A stretch of 64,000 nucleotides of DNA from Pseudonocardia autotrophica (GCF_000717175.1 NZ_JNYD01000012.1:124001-188000), one strand, 5' to 3'. Counted from the first letter of the stretch, positions 36,694 through 47,174 are shown. The notes: generated by a model not told the origin, from the sequence alone. Numbers and translations are program-made.

Positions 36694-37869
36694 ATGACGA
36701 CGATGCTCGAGCGCACGGCGCTCACCGACGACCTGCTCACGGACTTCCGGGACCGTGCCGCGCGGCACGACACCACCGGCACCTACGCGACGGACGACCT
36801 CGCCGCCCTGCGTGCCGCCGGATGGCTCCGCGCCGCCCTGCCCGCCGACCGCGGCGGCTTCGGCCTGGACCTGGAGGCGCTCGCCGCCGAGCAGCGCCGG
36901 ATGGCGCGCTTCTCCCCGGCCACGGCCCTCTCCACCTGCATGCACCACTACTGGGTGGGCACCGCGGCCGACCTCGCGGCCCGCGGGGTCGACGTCGCCG
37001 AGCCCGTCCTGACCTGGGCCGCGGCCGGCGAGGTGCTGGCGTCCGGGCACGCGGAGGCGGGCAACGACGTGCCGGTCGCCCTCTCCACGACCCGGGCCAC
37101 GCGGGTCCCGGGCGGCTGGCGGCTCGACGGCCGCAAGATGTTCGGCTCGCTCGGCGAGCACTGGGACCGGCTCGGCCTGCACGCGATGGACGCCTCCGAC
37201 CCGTCCGCACCGGTCGTCGTGCACGGGTTCGTGCGGCGCGACGCCGCCGGCCTGCGGACCGTCCGCAACTGGGACGCCCAGGGCATGCGGGCCACGGAGA
37301 GCCACGACACCGTGCTCGACGGCGTGTACCTCGCCGACGCCGAGGTCCTGCGCGTCGTGCCGGCCGGCCTGTCGGACGACCCGGTCGTCGGCACGATGCA
37401 GGTGTGGGCGCTGACCCTGATCGCGAATGTGTACGTCGGCATCGCCGAGCGCGCCCTCGAGCTGGCCGTCGCCCACGTCCGGAGCCGCACCTCGATCGCG
37501 CTGCCCCGCGGCACGTTCGCCCACCATCCGCTGGTGCAGCAGCAGGTCGCGGCGATGCACCTGGAGTTGTCGGCGGCGCGCGCCCAGCTCGACGCCCTCG
37601 CCCGGGACTGGGTCACCGGGGTGGACCACGGGCCGCTGTGGGGCGTGCAGGTGCTGAGTGCGAAGTGGCGGGCGGCGCACGCGGCGATGCGCGTGGTCGA
37701 CACCGCGTGCGAGGCCGTCGGCGGGGCGTCCTACCGGGTGGGCAGCGAGCTGGAGCGGCTCTCCCGCGACGTCCGGGCCGCCCGCTTCCACCCCGGCACG
37801 GACGCCTTCACCCACGAGATGGTCGGCAAGGCCCTGCTCGGGGTCGATCCCGCCGGCCCGCGCTGGTGA
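36694..37869 (+). CDS. Acyl-CoA dehydrogenase family protein
   Basis: A 391-residue flavoprotein. An N-terminal helical domain carries LRAAGWLRAALPADRGGFGLDLEALAAEQRRMAR. The middle beta domain carries GHAEAGNDVPVALSTTRATRVPGGWRLDGRKMFGSLGEHWDRL and GMRATESHDTVLDGVYL. The C-terminal helical domain ends GASYRVGSELERLSRDVRAARFHPGTDAFTHEMVGKALLG. The usual base Glu is not obvious, so it may be a monooxygenase-like or non-CoA member of the fold. Substrate unknown. It is probably leaderless and co-regulated with the divergent YdhR-like gene. Confidence 0.9.
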   Translation: MTTMLERTALTDDLLTDFRDRAARHDTTGTYATDDLAALRAAGWLRAALPADRGGFGLDLEALAAEQRRMARFSPATALSTCMHHYWVGTAADLAARGVDVAEPVLTWAAAGEVLASGHAEAGNDVPVALSTTRATRVPGGWRLDGRKMFGSLGEHWDRLGLHAMDASDPSAPVVVHGFVRRDAAGLRTVRNWDAQGMRATESHDTVLDGVYLADAEVLRVVPAGLSDDPVVGTMQVWALTLIANVYVGIAERALELAVAHVRSRTSIALPRGTFAHHPLVQQQVAAMHLELSAARAQLDALARDWVTGVDHGPLWGVQVLSAKWRAAHAAMRVVDTACEAVGGASYRVGSELERLSRDVRAARFHPGTDAFTHEMVGKALLGVDPAGPRW

Positions 37870-37959
37870 ACCGGACAGGACCCGACGGACCTCTCGGATG
37901 AGCCGAAGGGGACAGGAGGCCCCATCGGGCCACTTGGGTGAGCCGAACCGGACAGGACC
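37868..37959. repeat. Three direct repeats before the PPOX gene
   Basis: GAACCGGACAGGACC occurs at 37868-37882 and 37945-37959. A variant GAAGGGGACAGGAGG lies between at 37905-37919. The spacing of 37 and 40 nt is close to four helical turns. They may be binding sites controlling the downstream gene. Confidence 0.45.
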
Positions 37960-37975
37960 TGTCAGGGATCGGTCG

Positions 37976-37981
37976 TACGGT
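37976..37981 (+). promoter_or_regulatory. -10 box of a probable leaderless PPOX mRNA
   Basis: TACGGT lies 6 nt before the ATG at 37988. Confidence 0.45.
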
Positions 37982-37987
37982 CCCGGC

Positions 37988-38482
37988 ATGACCACCTCCT
38001 GGCAGGAGTTCGAGAAGGTCGCGCCGCGGATCGCCGAGATCTTCCGCCGGCGGCACGCCGCGACCGGCAACCTGTGCTTCCTGGGGACGCTGCGGCCGGA
38101 CGGCTACCCGCGCATCTGCCCGATGGAGCCGCGGTTCTTCGAGGACCGGCTCTGGATCAGCGGGATGCCGGACACCGCGAAGTTCCGCGACCTCGACCGG
38201 GACCCGCGCTTCACGCTGCACACCGCGACCGTCGACACCCACGTGTCCGACGGCGACGCGAAGGTCTGGGGCACGGTCGAGAACGTGCAGGACCCGGACC
38301 TGCACGCCCGCTTCGCCGACGACCTGTTCGCGCAGACCGGCTTCGACCTGCGCGGCCGGACCTTCGACCGCTTCCTCGGCGCCCGGCTCGTCGGGGCGTC
38401 GGCGGTCGAGGTGGGCGGCGGGCACCTCGACATCACGATGTGGCGGGAGGGCGGCGTCGAGACCGTGGTCCGGAAGCACTGA
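37988..38482 (+). CDS. Pyridoxamine 5'-phosphate oxidase-fold (PPOX) protein
   Basis: A 164-residue split-barrel flavin-binding protein. WQEFEKVAPRIAEIFRRRHAATGNLCFLGTLRPDGYPRICPMEPRFFEDRLWISGMPDTAKFRDLDRDPRFTLHT is the typical fold entry, with substrate strand and cofactor contacts. Such proteins bind FMN, F420 or haem; actinobacterial members of this length often use F420. Cofactor and substrate cannot be decided here. It is convergent with the ABC permease gene; CTGACTGC (38479-38486) and GCAGTCAG (38516-38523) pair across the two stops. Confidence 0.88.
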   Translation: MTTSWQEFEKVAPRIAEIFRRRHAATGNLCFLGTLRPDGYPRICPMEPRFFEDRLWISGMPDTAKFRDLDRDPRFTLHTATVDTHVSDGDAKVWGTVENVQDPDLHARFADDLFAQTGFDLRGRTFDRFLGARLVGASAVEVGGGHLDITMWREGGVETVVRKH

Positions 38483-38519
38483 CTGCCGCTCCGGCCGACT
38501 CCCGGCGAAGCCCGTGCAG

Positions 38520-39317
38520 TCAGATGGTCGCCCTGCGGATGGCGCGGATCCCGACTCCCAGCCCCACGACCGCGGTGAGGATGGCGGCGACGAAGCCCCA
38601 GAGCACCGTCGTGTCGGCGATGCCGCCCGCGAAGAGGACCCGCTCCGCGTCGACGACGTAGGTGAGCGGGTTGAACTTCGACACCACCTGCATCCAGCCC
38701 GGTCCGGTCTCGAGCGGCAGCATCATCCCGGACAGGATGAGCAGCGGGAACAGCAGCGACTGCTGCACCGCCCAGAAGATCCACTCCGTCTTGCGGGCGG
38801 CGATCGCCAGCGCATACGACAGTGCCCCGATCCCCACGCCGAACACGCCGAGCAGGACCAGACCCACCACCACGTGCAGCGGGTACAGCACGAAGCCGAA
38901 CGGGATCGCCACGAGCGTGATCACCGCGGCCTGCACCACCAGCGGGGTGAGCTCCTTGAGCGCGCGCCCGATCATCAGCGAGGAGCGGGACAGCGGCGTG
39001 GCGAGGATCCGCTCGAACGCCCCGGTCATGATCTCGAACTGCAGGTTGGCGCCGGTCATCGACGTGCCGAACATCGTGATCATCACGACGACGCCGGGCA
39101 GGAACCACTGCAGCGAGGAGCCGCCGAACGCCGCGGTCCCGCCCGCCACCCCGGCGAGCAGTGGGCCGAACAGGCCGAGGAACACCAGCGGCTGCAGCAG
39201 GGAGAAGATCAGCGAGAACGGGTCCCGCACGATCGTGAGGGTCTCCCGCCACCACACGTGCCCGACGTCGGCCAGCAGGCCGGTGCGCGGGGGAGCAGGC
39301 AGGGAGATCGCGACCAT
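38520..39317 (-). CDS. ABC-2 type transporter permease (DrrB-like)
   Basis: A 265-residue protein with six predicted membrane helices. GHVWWRETLTIVRDPFSLIFSLLQPLVFLGLFGPLL opens it. The ABC-2 signature region follows (LQFEIMTGAFERILATPLSRSSLMIGRALKEL), and LTYVVDAERVLFAGG is near the end. It overlaps the ATPase gene by ATGA. Together they form a Drr-type exporter, a class that expels hydrophobic drugs or exports lipids. Controlled by the divergent TetR gene. Confidence 0.93.
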   Translation of the reverse strand: MVAISLPAPPRTGLLADVGHVWWRETLTIVRDPFSLIFSLLQPLVFLGLFGPLLAGVAGGTAAFGGSSLQWFLPGVVVMITMFGTSMTGANLQFEIMTGAFERILATPLSRSSLMIGRALKELTPLVVQAAVITLVAIPFGFVLYPLHVVVGLVLLGVFGVGIGALSYALAIAARKTEWIFWAVQQSLLFPLLILSGMMLPLETGPGWMQVVSKFNPLTYVVDAERVLFAGGIADTTVLWGFVAAILTAVVGLGVGIRAIRRATI

Positions 39318-40276
39318 CAGGACTCTCCTTCGCGCAGGCTGCGGCCGGTCAGGTTGAGGAAGACGTCGTCGAGCGTCGGCTGGCGGGCGGACGCGGCGAT
39401 CACGTCCACCCCGGCCGCCCGCAGCCGTTCGAGCACCCCGGGCATGGCGTGCGACGCGGCCTCGACCCGGACGGAGAGGGCGAGGCCGTCGGCGTCGGGC
39501 TTCTCGGCCGGCTCGCTGCCCTCGGTGGCGAGCAGGGCCCGTGCGCCGGCGGCCTGCTCGGGCCGGATTACGACGGTCAGCCGGTCGCCCGCCTGCTTGC
39601 GCTTGAGTGCCTCGGCGGTGTCGTCGGCGATGATCCGCCCGTGGTCGATGATCACGACCCGCTCGGCCAACGCGTCGGCCTCGTCGAGGTAGTGGGTGGT
39701 CAGCACGATCGTGGACCCGCGCTCCTCGCGGATCCGCAGGATGTGCTCCCACAGGTTCGCCCGGTTCTGCGGGTCCATCCCGGTGGACGGCTCGTCGAGG
39801 AACAGCAGCCGCGGGCCGTGGATCAGCCCGAGCGCGATGTCGAGCCGCCGCTTCTGCCCGCCCGAGAGCGAGCTGACCTTGCGCATCCGCAGGCCCGTGA
39901 GGTCCAGCGTCGCGAGCAGGGACTCCGCGGCGGCCTTCGCCTCGGCCTTGCCCATCCCGTAGAACCGGCCCTGCATGAGGAGCTCGTCCCAGACCCGGTA
40001 GTTGTGCCCGGCGCCGTCCTTCTGGCCGATGTAGCCGATCCGGCGGCGGACCTCGGCGGGGTGTTCGGTGACGTCGACCCCCGCGACCCGGGCGGAGCCG
40101 GAGGTGGGCGGGAGCAGGCTGGTGAGCATCCGCAGGGTGGTCGACTTGCCGGCGCCGTTGGGGCCGAGGAACGCGACGAGCTCGCCCTCGGCCACGTCCA
40201 GGTCGATCCCGCGCACCGCCTCGACCGTCTCCCTGCCCACCCGGAAGGTGCGGGTGAGCGACTCGGTGTGGATCAT
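39317..40276 (-). CDS. ABC transporter ATP-binding protein (DrrA-like)
   Basis: A 319-residue ATPase. Walker A is FLGPNGAGKSTTLRML, the signature motif VSSLSGGQKRRLDIALGLI, Walker B LLFLDEPSTGMDP and the H-loop LTTHYLDEADALAERV. The C-terminal 100 residues (VVIRPEQAAGARALL... PTLDDVFLNLTGRSL) are the DrrA-type extension with the DDVFLxLTG motif. Start is ATG 40276. The gene is the first of the exporter operon. Confidence 0.95.
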   Translation of the reverse strand: MIHTESLTRTFRVGRETVEAVRGIDLDVAEGELVAFLGPNGAGKSTTLRMLTSLLPPTSGSARVAGVDVTEHPAEVRRRIGYIGQKDGAGHNYRVWDELLMQGRFYGMGKAEAKAAAESLLATLDLTGLRMRKVSSLSGGQKRRLDIALGLIHGPRLLFLDEPSTGMDPQNRANLWEHILRIREERGSTIVLTTHYLDEADALAERVVIIDHGRIIADDTAEALKRKQAGDRLTVVIRPEQAAGARALLATEGSEPAEKPDADGLALSVRVEAASHAMPGVLERLRAAGVDVIAASARQPTLDDVFLNLTGRSLREGES

Positions 40277-40297
40277 CAGGTCCTCTCGTCCACGAAT

Positions 40298-40346
40298 CTC
40301 CGTACGGCGTACTGCGTTCCAATCGGATACCATACACCGTACGGAG
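40298..40346. promoter_or_regulatory. Paired operator in the ABC/TetR divergent promoter
   Basis: CTCCGTACGG (40298-40307) and CCGTACGGAG (40337-40346) are exact complements. Each contains the palindrome CCGTACGG. The centres are 37 nt apart, in the 96-nt gap between divergent starts. This is the expected binding site for the TetR protein at 40373. Confidence 0.65.
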
Positions 40347-40372
40347 TGACGCTCGGAAGGGAATTTCGCGAC

Positions 40373-41131
40373 GTGGACGAACCGGACACCGAGTACGGCA
40401 CGCCGGAGGGGCGGGCCATGATCCGGTTGCTCTGGGATCCGCCCCCGCCGCCGACCCGCGGGCCGAAGCAGCGGCTCACGCTCGAGCAGGTCGTGGCCGG
40501 CGCGATGGAGGTCGCGGGGGTCCACGGCGTCGACGAGCTGTCCATGCGCAAGGTCGCCCAGCACCTCGGCGTCGGCGCGATGAGCCTCTACACCTACGTC
40601 CCGGGCAAGGACGAGCTGTTCGAGCTCATGATCGACCGCGCCTGGGCGGACCGCCGGCTCCCGGACCGCGCGCTGCCGTGGCGGGCGCAGGTGGAGTTCC
40701 ACGCGCACGAGGCCTGGCGGATGTACCAGGAGCACCCGTGGCTGATCCGCTCCAACCTCTGGCGGATGCCGCTGGGCCCGCACGTGCTCGACGCGCAGGA
40801 GGACCTCTACCGGGCGGTCGCGCTGACCGGATTGCCGGAGGCCACGATCAGCCGGGTCGCGAACCTCGTCGAGTCCCACGTCTTCGGCGCGGCCCGCGCC
40901 GCCGTCACAGACACCAGCGTCTCCGCCCGCACCGGCGTGACCCAGGACGACTACTACGAGTCCCGGTCGGGCTTCTGGGGCACCTACTACACGCCCGAGC
41001 GCTTCCCGACCATGACCCGGATCTGGGAGAAGGGCGGGTTCGACGAGGAGTACTCCGACGACACCTGGGAGTTCGGCCTGGGCCTGCTGCTCGACGGCGT
41101 GGAGCGGCTGGCGGGTCAGGCCGGCACGTAG
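40373..41131 (+). CDS. TetR-family repressor
   Basis: A 252-residue regulator. The DNA-binding part is LTLEQVVAGAMEVAGVHGVDELSMRKVAQHLGVGAMSLYTYVPGKDELFELM. A long all-helical ligand domain follows (EAWRMYQEHPWLIRSNLWRMPLGPHVLDAQEDLYRAV... WEFGLGLLLDGVERL). It belongs to the subgroup that usually controls a divergent DrrAB exporter. GTG 40373 is used; GTG 40346 in frame is an alternative lying on the operator. The 3' end overlaps the convergent metallopeptidase by 16 nt. Confidence 0.93.
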   Translation: MDEPDTEYGTPEGRAMIRLLWDPPPPPTRGPKQRLTLEQVVAGAMEVAGVHGVDELSMRKVAQHLGVGAMSLYTYVPGKDELFELMIDRAWADRRLPDRALPWRAQVEFHAHEAWRMYQEHPWLIRSNLWRMPLGPHVLDAQEDLYRAVALTGLPEATISRVANLVESHVFGAARAAVTDTSVSARTGVTQDDYYESRSGFWGTYYTPERFPTMTRIWEKGGFDEEYSDDTWEFGLGLLLDGVERLAGQAGT

Positions 41132-42120
41132 GCGGGCCGCGCGATGACGAGGTCGTGCACGAACCGCAGCTTGTCCAGCACGGTCCGGGCGAGCACGAAG
41201 GGGTAGAGGTCGGCGTGGCCCATCGAGCGGTTCACGGCGTTGAGCGCGTAGGTCAGCGGGAGCCAGGCGGCGACGATCGCGTCGAAGTCCTTCTCGGACT
41301 CGGCCGGCTCGGAGGTGAGGTCCTCACGGGCGTCGAGGGGTCCCTGCACGCTGATCCCGAAGGCCGCCGCGGTCTGCGACGTGTCGCGGATGTGCAGGTA
41401 GTGGGCGAAGGTCTCCGCCCAGTCCTCCCACGGGTGCGCCGTGGCGTAGGCGCTGACGTACCGGTCCTCCCACCCCTCGGGCGGCGCGGACGAGTAGTGC
41501 CGCTGGAGGGCGTCGGCGTAGGACTCGCGCTCGTCGCCGAACAGCGCGCGGAACTCCTCGTTCCGCCCGGGCCGGTCGACGAGCACCTCCCAGTACCAGT
41601 GCCCGGTCTCGTGCCGCAGGTGCCCGAGCAGGGTGCGGTAGGGCTCGGCGAGCTGCACGCGCATCCGCTCGCGGTACCCGGCGTCCCCCTCTGCCAGGTC
41701 GAGGGTGACGACGCCGCTCGCGTGCCCGGTCGTCACCGGCTCGTGCGCGCTGGAGAGCAGGTCGAAGGCCAGCCCGCCGCGTGGGTCCTCGGTCCTGCCG
41801 ACGACGGGCAGCGCGAGGTCGTCGAGCTGGTAGAGCAGCCGCCGCTTGGCCTGCTCGGTGAGGGCGAAGGCGGCCAGGCCGTCGGTGTCGTCGTCGGCGG
41901 GGCGGGTGCGGGTGAGGGCGCAGCAGGCGCACAGTGCGCCGGGCGCGTCGGCGAACCAGTTGCAGGTCGCGGTCCGCCGGTTCGCGCACCGGTGCCGGCC
42001 GTCGGCGCGCACGATCGCCTGCTCCTCTCGGGAGAACCCGATCTCCGTGCCGCAGGTGAGGCAGCCGGAGTTCTCGAAGAACACCAGGGCGGAGCAGTGG
42101 GGGCAGGCGAAGGCGCGCAC
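41116..42120 (-). CDS. Zinc-ribbon and zinc-binding metallopeptidase
   Basis: A 334-residue protein from GTG 42120. The N-terminus is a zinc ribbon (FACPHCSALVFFENSGCLTCGTEIGF), with more Cys/His in HRCANRRTATCNWF and ALCACCAL. The protease-like domain has HLRHETGHWYWEVL, an HExxH zinc site, and DWAETFAHYLHIRDT, which supplies the third ligand. It matches the putative zinc-binding metallopeptidase family (Peptidase_Mx). It is the third gene of an operon with the ATP-grasp and transglutaminase genes, 8 nt downstream of the latter. Substrate unknown. Confidence 0.88.
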   Translation of the reverse strand: MRAFACPHCSALVFFENSGCLTCGTEIGFSREEQAIVRADGRHRCANRRTATCNWFADAPGALCACCALTRTRPADDDTDGLAAFALTEQAKRRLLYQLDDLALPVVGRTEDPRGGLAFDLLSSAHEPVTTGHASGVVTLDLAEGDAGYRERMRVQLAEPYRTLLGHLRHETGHWYWEVLVDRPGRNEEFRALFGDERESYADALQRHYSSAPPEGWEDRYVSAYATAHPWEDWAETFAHYLHIRDTSQTAAAFGISVQGPLDAREDLTSEPAESEKDFDAIVAAWLPLTYALNAVNRSMGHADLYPFVLARTVLDKLRFVHDLVIARPAYVPA

Positions 42121-42128
42121 GGGGCTCG

Positions 42129-42998
42129 TTACCCGGCCGCGTCCGGAGCCACACGTTCGAGATCGACCGCCACGGCCATCGTGCTGCGCGCCGAGTCCGC
42201 GAAGATCACGCCCTTGAGCGGGGGCACGTCGCCGTAGTCGCGGCCGTGGGCGAGCACGACGTACGAGTCGTCGACGACCCGGTCGTTGGTCGGGTCGAGG
42301 TCGAGCCAGCCGTCGCCGGTCCAGACCGAGAACCAGGCGTGCGAGGCGTCGACACCGCGCAGCTTCGGCTTCCCGGGCGGCGGGCGGGTCTCCAGGTAGC
42401 CGCTGACGTAGCGGGCGGGCAGGCCGCGGGTGCGCAGCGCGGCCACCGCGAGGTGCGCGAAGTCCTGGCAGACCCCCTCGCCGCCGGTGAGCAGGTCGGT
42501 CACGGTGGAGCGGACCGTCGTCGAGCCGGTGACGTAGGCGAAGTCGTCGTGGATGCGCCGGCACAGGTCGGCGGCGGCCTCCCCGAGCGGGCGCCCGGGC
42601 GGGAAGGAGGGCGCGGCGTAGTCGGCGACCGCCGGCTGGGCCGGGAGCCGGGGCGACGGCAGCGCGAAGGGCCGCGCGTCGAGGTCCTTCCGGTCCCGGA
42701 CCTCCTCCCAGCCGCGCAGGGCCGGCGGCACGACGGCCCGGTCGACCGTCACCGTGCTCTCCGCCAGCACGGTGAGCGCGCGGTGCGGGGTGCGGACGCA
42801 GAAGTAGGTGGAGCGGTTGCCGAAGGCGTCGACGTGCTCGTGCAGCTCGTCCGGCGCCGGGTCGACGGCCACCCGGGCCTCGCTGCACCGCTGGTCGGGC
42901 TGGGTGCGCGGGAGCAGGTGCGCCCGGCCGAAGCTGGTGGTGACCTCACCGGAGTACGCGTACGCCGTGCGGTGCGTGACGCGGTAGGTGCTGGTCAC
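42129..42998 (-). CDS. Transglutaminase-like cysteine peptidase-fold protein
   Basis: A 289-residue protein. The N-terminal beta domain (YRVTHRTAYAYSGEVTTSFGRAHLLPR) is the bacterial transglutaminase-like N-domain. The catalytic Cys is in GGEGVCQDFAHLAVAALR, the His in DASHAWFSVW and the Asp in DLDPTND, so the triad is complete. These proteins occur next to circularly permuted ATP-grasp/alpha-E genes, exactly as here; the pair is predicted to make or trim a peptide-like product. GTG 42998 overlaps the upstream stop. Confidence 0.93.
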   Translation of the reverse strand: MTSTYRVTHRTAYAYSGEVTTSFGRAHLLPRTQPDQRCSEARVAVDPAPDELHEHVDAFGNRSTYFCVRTPHRALTVLAESTVTVDRAVVPPALRGWEEVRDRKDLDARPFALPSPRLPAQPAVADYAAPSFPPGRPLGEAAADLCRRIHDDFAYVTGSTTVRSTVTDLLTGGEGVCQDFAHLAVAALRTRGLPARYVSGYLETRPPPGKPKLRGVDASHAWFSVWTGDGWLDLDPTNDRVVDDSYVVLAHGRDYGDVPPLKGVIFADSARSTMAVAVDLERVAPDAAG

Positions 42999-45433
42999 GA
43001 GGCACCCAGGAGCGGGTCGTAGGCGTGCGGGCCGGGGCGGGGCGCGAAGTGCGCGGCGGCGACGTCCTCGGCCAGCCGGTCGAGGTCCGCGCCGAGCCCG
43101 GCCAGCAGCGCGCGCAGGGCCGGGCGGGTGCCGTCGGCGGTGTCCCGGACGGCGAGCGCGGCCGGGTCGGCTCCGGCGAGGCGGGCGACGGCGGCGTCGA
43201 ACGAGGCGGGGACGGCGCCGGGCAGGTGCGCGAGGTCGTCGGCGAGCCGGTCGAGCTGGTGGGCGACGGCCCGCGGGTTGTCCCGGTCGGCGAGCAGCAG
43301 CTCGAGCAGCGGGGCGATGCCGGGGCGGCCCGCGTTGCGCCGGCGGTGGGTGATCACGCTCTCCGCCACGATCGTCACGGACTCGACCACCAGCCGGTCG
43401 GCGGGGCCGCGCGGGGCGTCGCAGAGCGTCGCGGCCAGCAGCGCGACGACGTGCTGGGCCCGCTCCACCCGCCGGCCCGCGTCGAGCAGCCGCCAACCGT
43501 CGTCGCGGACCAGGCTCTCCGCGGTGATGCCGGCCAGCGCGAGCAGCCCCTCGAGCACCCGGTTGAGCGCCTCGGACACGTCCCCGGTGTCCGGCTCGGG
43601 AGCGGCGGCCAGGCGCTGCAGCACGGTGTCCAGCCGGCCGAGCACGAGCCAGGTGTCGGTGGAGAGCTGCTCGCGCACCGCCTGGGCGGCCCGGGTGAGG
43701 CGGTGCACGGCGAAGCCGAGGGCGCCGGGGCGGTTCCGGTCGTAGAGCAGGGAGTGGAGCTCCGGGCCCGGGTCCTCGTCGGCCGGGAGCGCGGCGAAGC
43801 CCGGCGTCGTGCGGGTGATCTCGGAGGTCGCCGCGAGCAGGGCCCGCAAGGCGCCGGCGCCCGCGGGCTCGGGCGAGGTCCGGAAGTCCGCCCACCGGTC
43901 CGTGACGGCGCGCAGCAGCCGCGCGGTGTCCTCGGCCCGCTCCGCGTACCGCCCGAGCCAGAAAAGGTCCTCCGCCACCCGCGGCGAGACGCCGGTTGGC
44001 CTCGCCGCGCCGAGGACCTCGTCCTGGACGCCGGGCGCGGCGCGATCTGCGCGCTCGCCGACCACCCACACGTCCTTGGCCAGAGTGGCGACGCCGTCGT
44101 CGAGGCCGGCGGTGGGCACCGCGCCCAGCCCGCCGTCGAGCACCTCCCAGCCCTCCCCGGAGGCGACGGCGAAGGTCCGCAGCGTGACAGCCCGCGGCTC
44201 GGCCCCGGCGTCCGTCACGACCGGCGCGGTGGACAGCACGACCTCCCGCTGTGCCGCCCACGCGTGCGGCTCGGCCTCGATCCGGGCCAGCAGCGCGGCC
44301 CGCGCGGCAGGGTCGAGGTCGGCCCCACGGACCGGCGCCCGGCCTGGCGCGACGGGCGTGAGGACCAGCTCGCCGAGGTGCGCCCGGACGTGCGCGAGCG
44401 AGGCCGGGTCGCCGCACCACCAGGTGGGCACGCTGGGCAGCAGCAGGTCCTCATCCAGCAGCGCCCGGCACAGCGCGGGCAGGAAGGGCTGCAACCCCGG
44501 GTTCTCCGCCACACCCGCGCCCAGCCCGTTGAGCACGGTGACGGTGCCGAGCCGCGCGGCCTCGAGCAGGCCGGGGACGCCGAGCCGGGAGTCGGGGCGC
44601 AGGTCGAGGGGATCGCACCAGTCCGCGTCGAGCCGGCGGAGCACGACGTCGACCGGGTCGAGCCGGCCCAGGGAGTGCTGCCAGAGTCGGCCGTCGCGCA
44701 CGGTCAGCTCGGAGCCGAGGACGAGCGGGAGCCCGAGCAACGACGACAGCAGCGCCTGCTCGTAGGCCGTCTCGGAGTCGGGGCCGGGGTGCAGCAGCAC
44801 GATCCGCCGGTCGTCCCGGCCGGCCTGCAGGCCCGCCCGGACGGCCTCGAAGAAGGGGCCCAGCCTGCGGATCCGCGACCGGCGGTGCAGGGCGGACAGC
44901 ACCCGCGCGACCACCCGGCGGTTCGCCATGGCGTAGCCCGCGCCCGACGGCGCCTGCACCCGGTCGCCGAGCACCGTCCACCCGTCGGGCGACCGGCCGA
45001 GGTCCGCGCCGGACAGGAACAGCTCGCGGCGCGGCGGCGCCCCGGCCGGGCGGCGCCAGCCGTGCAGGTAGCCGGGGTGGCCGTCGACGACCTCGACCGG
45101 CAGGAGCCCGCGGGTGATCGTGGCGCGGGGGCCGTAGAGGTCGGCCAGGAGCCGGTCGAGCAGCTCGGCCCGCTGCGCGACGCCGCGTTCGAGGCCGGCC
45201 CACTCCGCACCGTCGAGCACCAGCGGGAGCGGGTCGAGCTCCCAGAGCTGCTCGGACTCGGCGCCGGGCGGGTGGTAGGCCACGCCGTCGTCGGCGAGCA
45301 GGCGCAGGGTGTCGGCGCGGCGCGCAAGCAGCCCGGCGGGCCCGGCGCCGTCGAGGACCCCGGCGAGCCCGGTCCACGGTGCCCGGACGGTCCCGGCGGC
45401 GTCGCGCATCTCGTCGTACGGGGCGGGGATCAT
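42995..45433 (-). CDS. Circularly permuted ATP-grasp and alpha-E domain fusion protein
   Basis: An 812-residue fusion. About residues 1-480 are the circularly permuted ATP-grasp (DUF404/DUF407): ATITRGLLPVEVVDGHPGYLHGW, YAMANRRVVARVLSALHRRSRI, VLLHPGPDSETAYEQALLSSLLGLPLVLG and LGTVTVLNGLGAGVAENPGLQPFLPALC. From about residue 500 (VAEDLFWLGRYAERAEDTARLLRAV) to the end is the all-helical alpha-E (DUF403) domain. In many bacteria these are separate genes. The ATP-grasp would form an amide or peptide bond, but its substrate is unknown. Confidence 0.92.
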   Translation of the reverse strand: MIPAPYDEMRDAAGTVRAPWTGLAGVLDGAGPAGLLARRADTLRLLADDGVAYHPPGAESEQLWELDPLPLVLDGAEWAGLERGVAQRAELLDRLLADLYGPRATITRGLLPVEVVDGHPGYLHGWRRPAGAPPRRELFLSGADLGRSPDGWTVLGDRVQAPSGAGYAMANRRVVARVLSALHRRSRIRRLGPFFEAVRAGLQAGRDDRRIVLLHPGPDSETAYEQALLSSLLGLPLVLGSELTVRDGRLWQHSLGRLDPVDVVLRRLDADWCDPLDLRPDSRLGVPGLLEAARLGTVTVLNGLGAGVAENPGLQPFLPALCRALLDEDLLLPSVPTWWCGDPASLAHVRAHLGELVLTPVAPGRAPVRGADLDPAARAALLARIEAEPHAWAAQREVVLSTAPVVTDAGAEPRAVTLRTFAVASGEGWEVLDGGLGAVPTAGLDDGVATLAKDVWVVGERADRAAPGVQDEVLGAARPTGVSPRVAEDLFWLGRYAERAEDTARLLRAVTDRWADFRTSPEPAGAGALRALLAATSEITRTTPGFAALPADEDPGPELHSLLYDRNRPGALGFAVHRLTRAAQAVREQLSTDTWLVLGRLDTVLQRLAAAPEPDTGDVSEALNRVLEGLLALAGITAESLVRDDGWRLLDAGRRVERAQHVVALLAATLCDAPRGPADRLVVESVTIVAESVITHRRRNAGRPGIAPLLELLLADRDNPRAVAHQLDRLADDLAHLPGAVPASFDAAVARLAGADPAALAVRDTADGTRPALRALLAGLGADLDRLAEDVAAAHFAPRPGPHAYDPLLGAS

Positions 45434-45564
45434 GGGCGGGGCCCGCGGCGCCGGGCGGGCACGGGTCGGGCGCCCGGTTCGCCGTTCACGGCCTCAGCCT
45501 TCCACAGTGCCCGGGCGCCCCGGACCGGTCGCGGGCGCCGGACCGGGTGACGCACGTCGCCGAT

Positions 45565-45570
45565 TACCCT
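45565..45570 (+). promoter_or_regulatory. -10 box of a probable leaderless guaA mRNA
   Basis: TACCCT ends 7 nt before the GTG start of guaA, with no ribosome site between. Confidence 0.5.
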
Positions 45571-45577
45571 GGACGCC

Positions 45578-47174
<1,597 letters not shown>

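Noticed and set aside
42995..45550. Plus-strand 840-codon frame antisense to the ATP-grasp gene
   Set aside because: The minus strand has two recognisable domains over the same stretch; the plus frame is a Gly/Arg/Gln-rich shadow.
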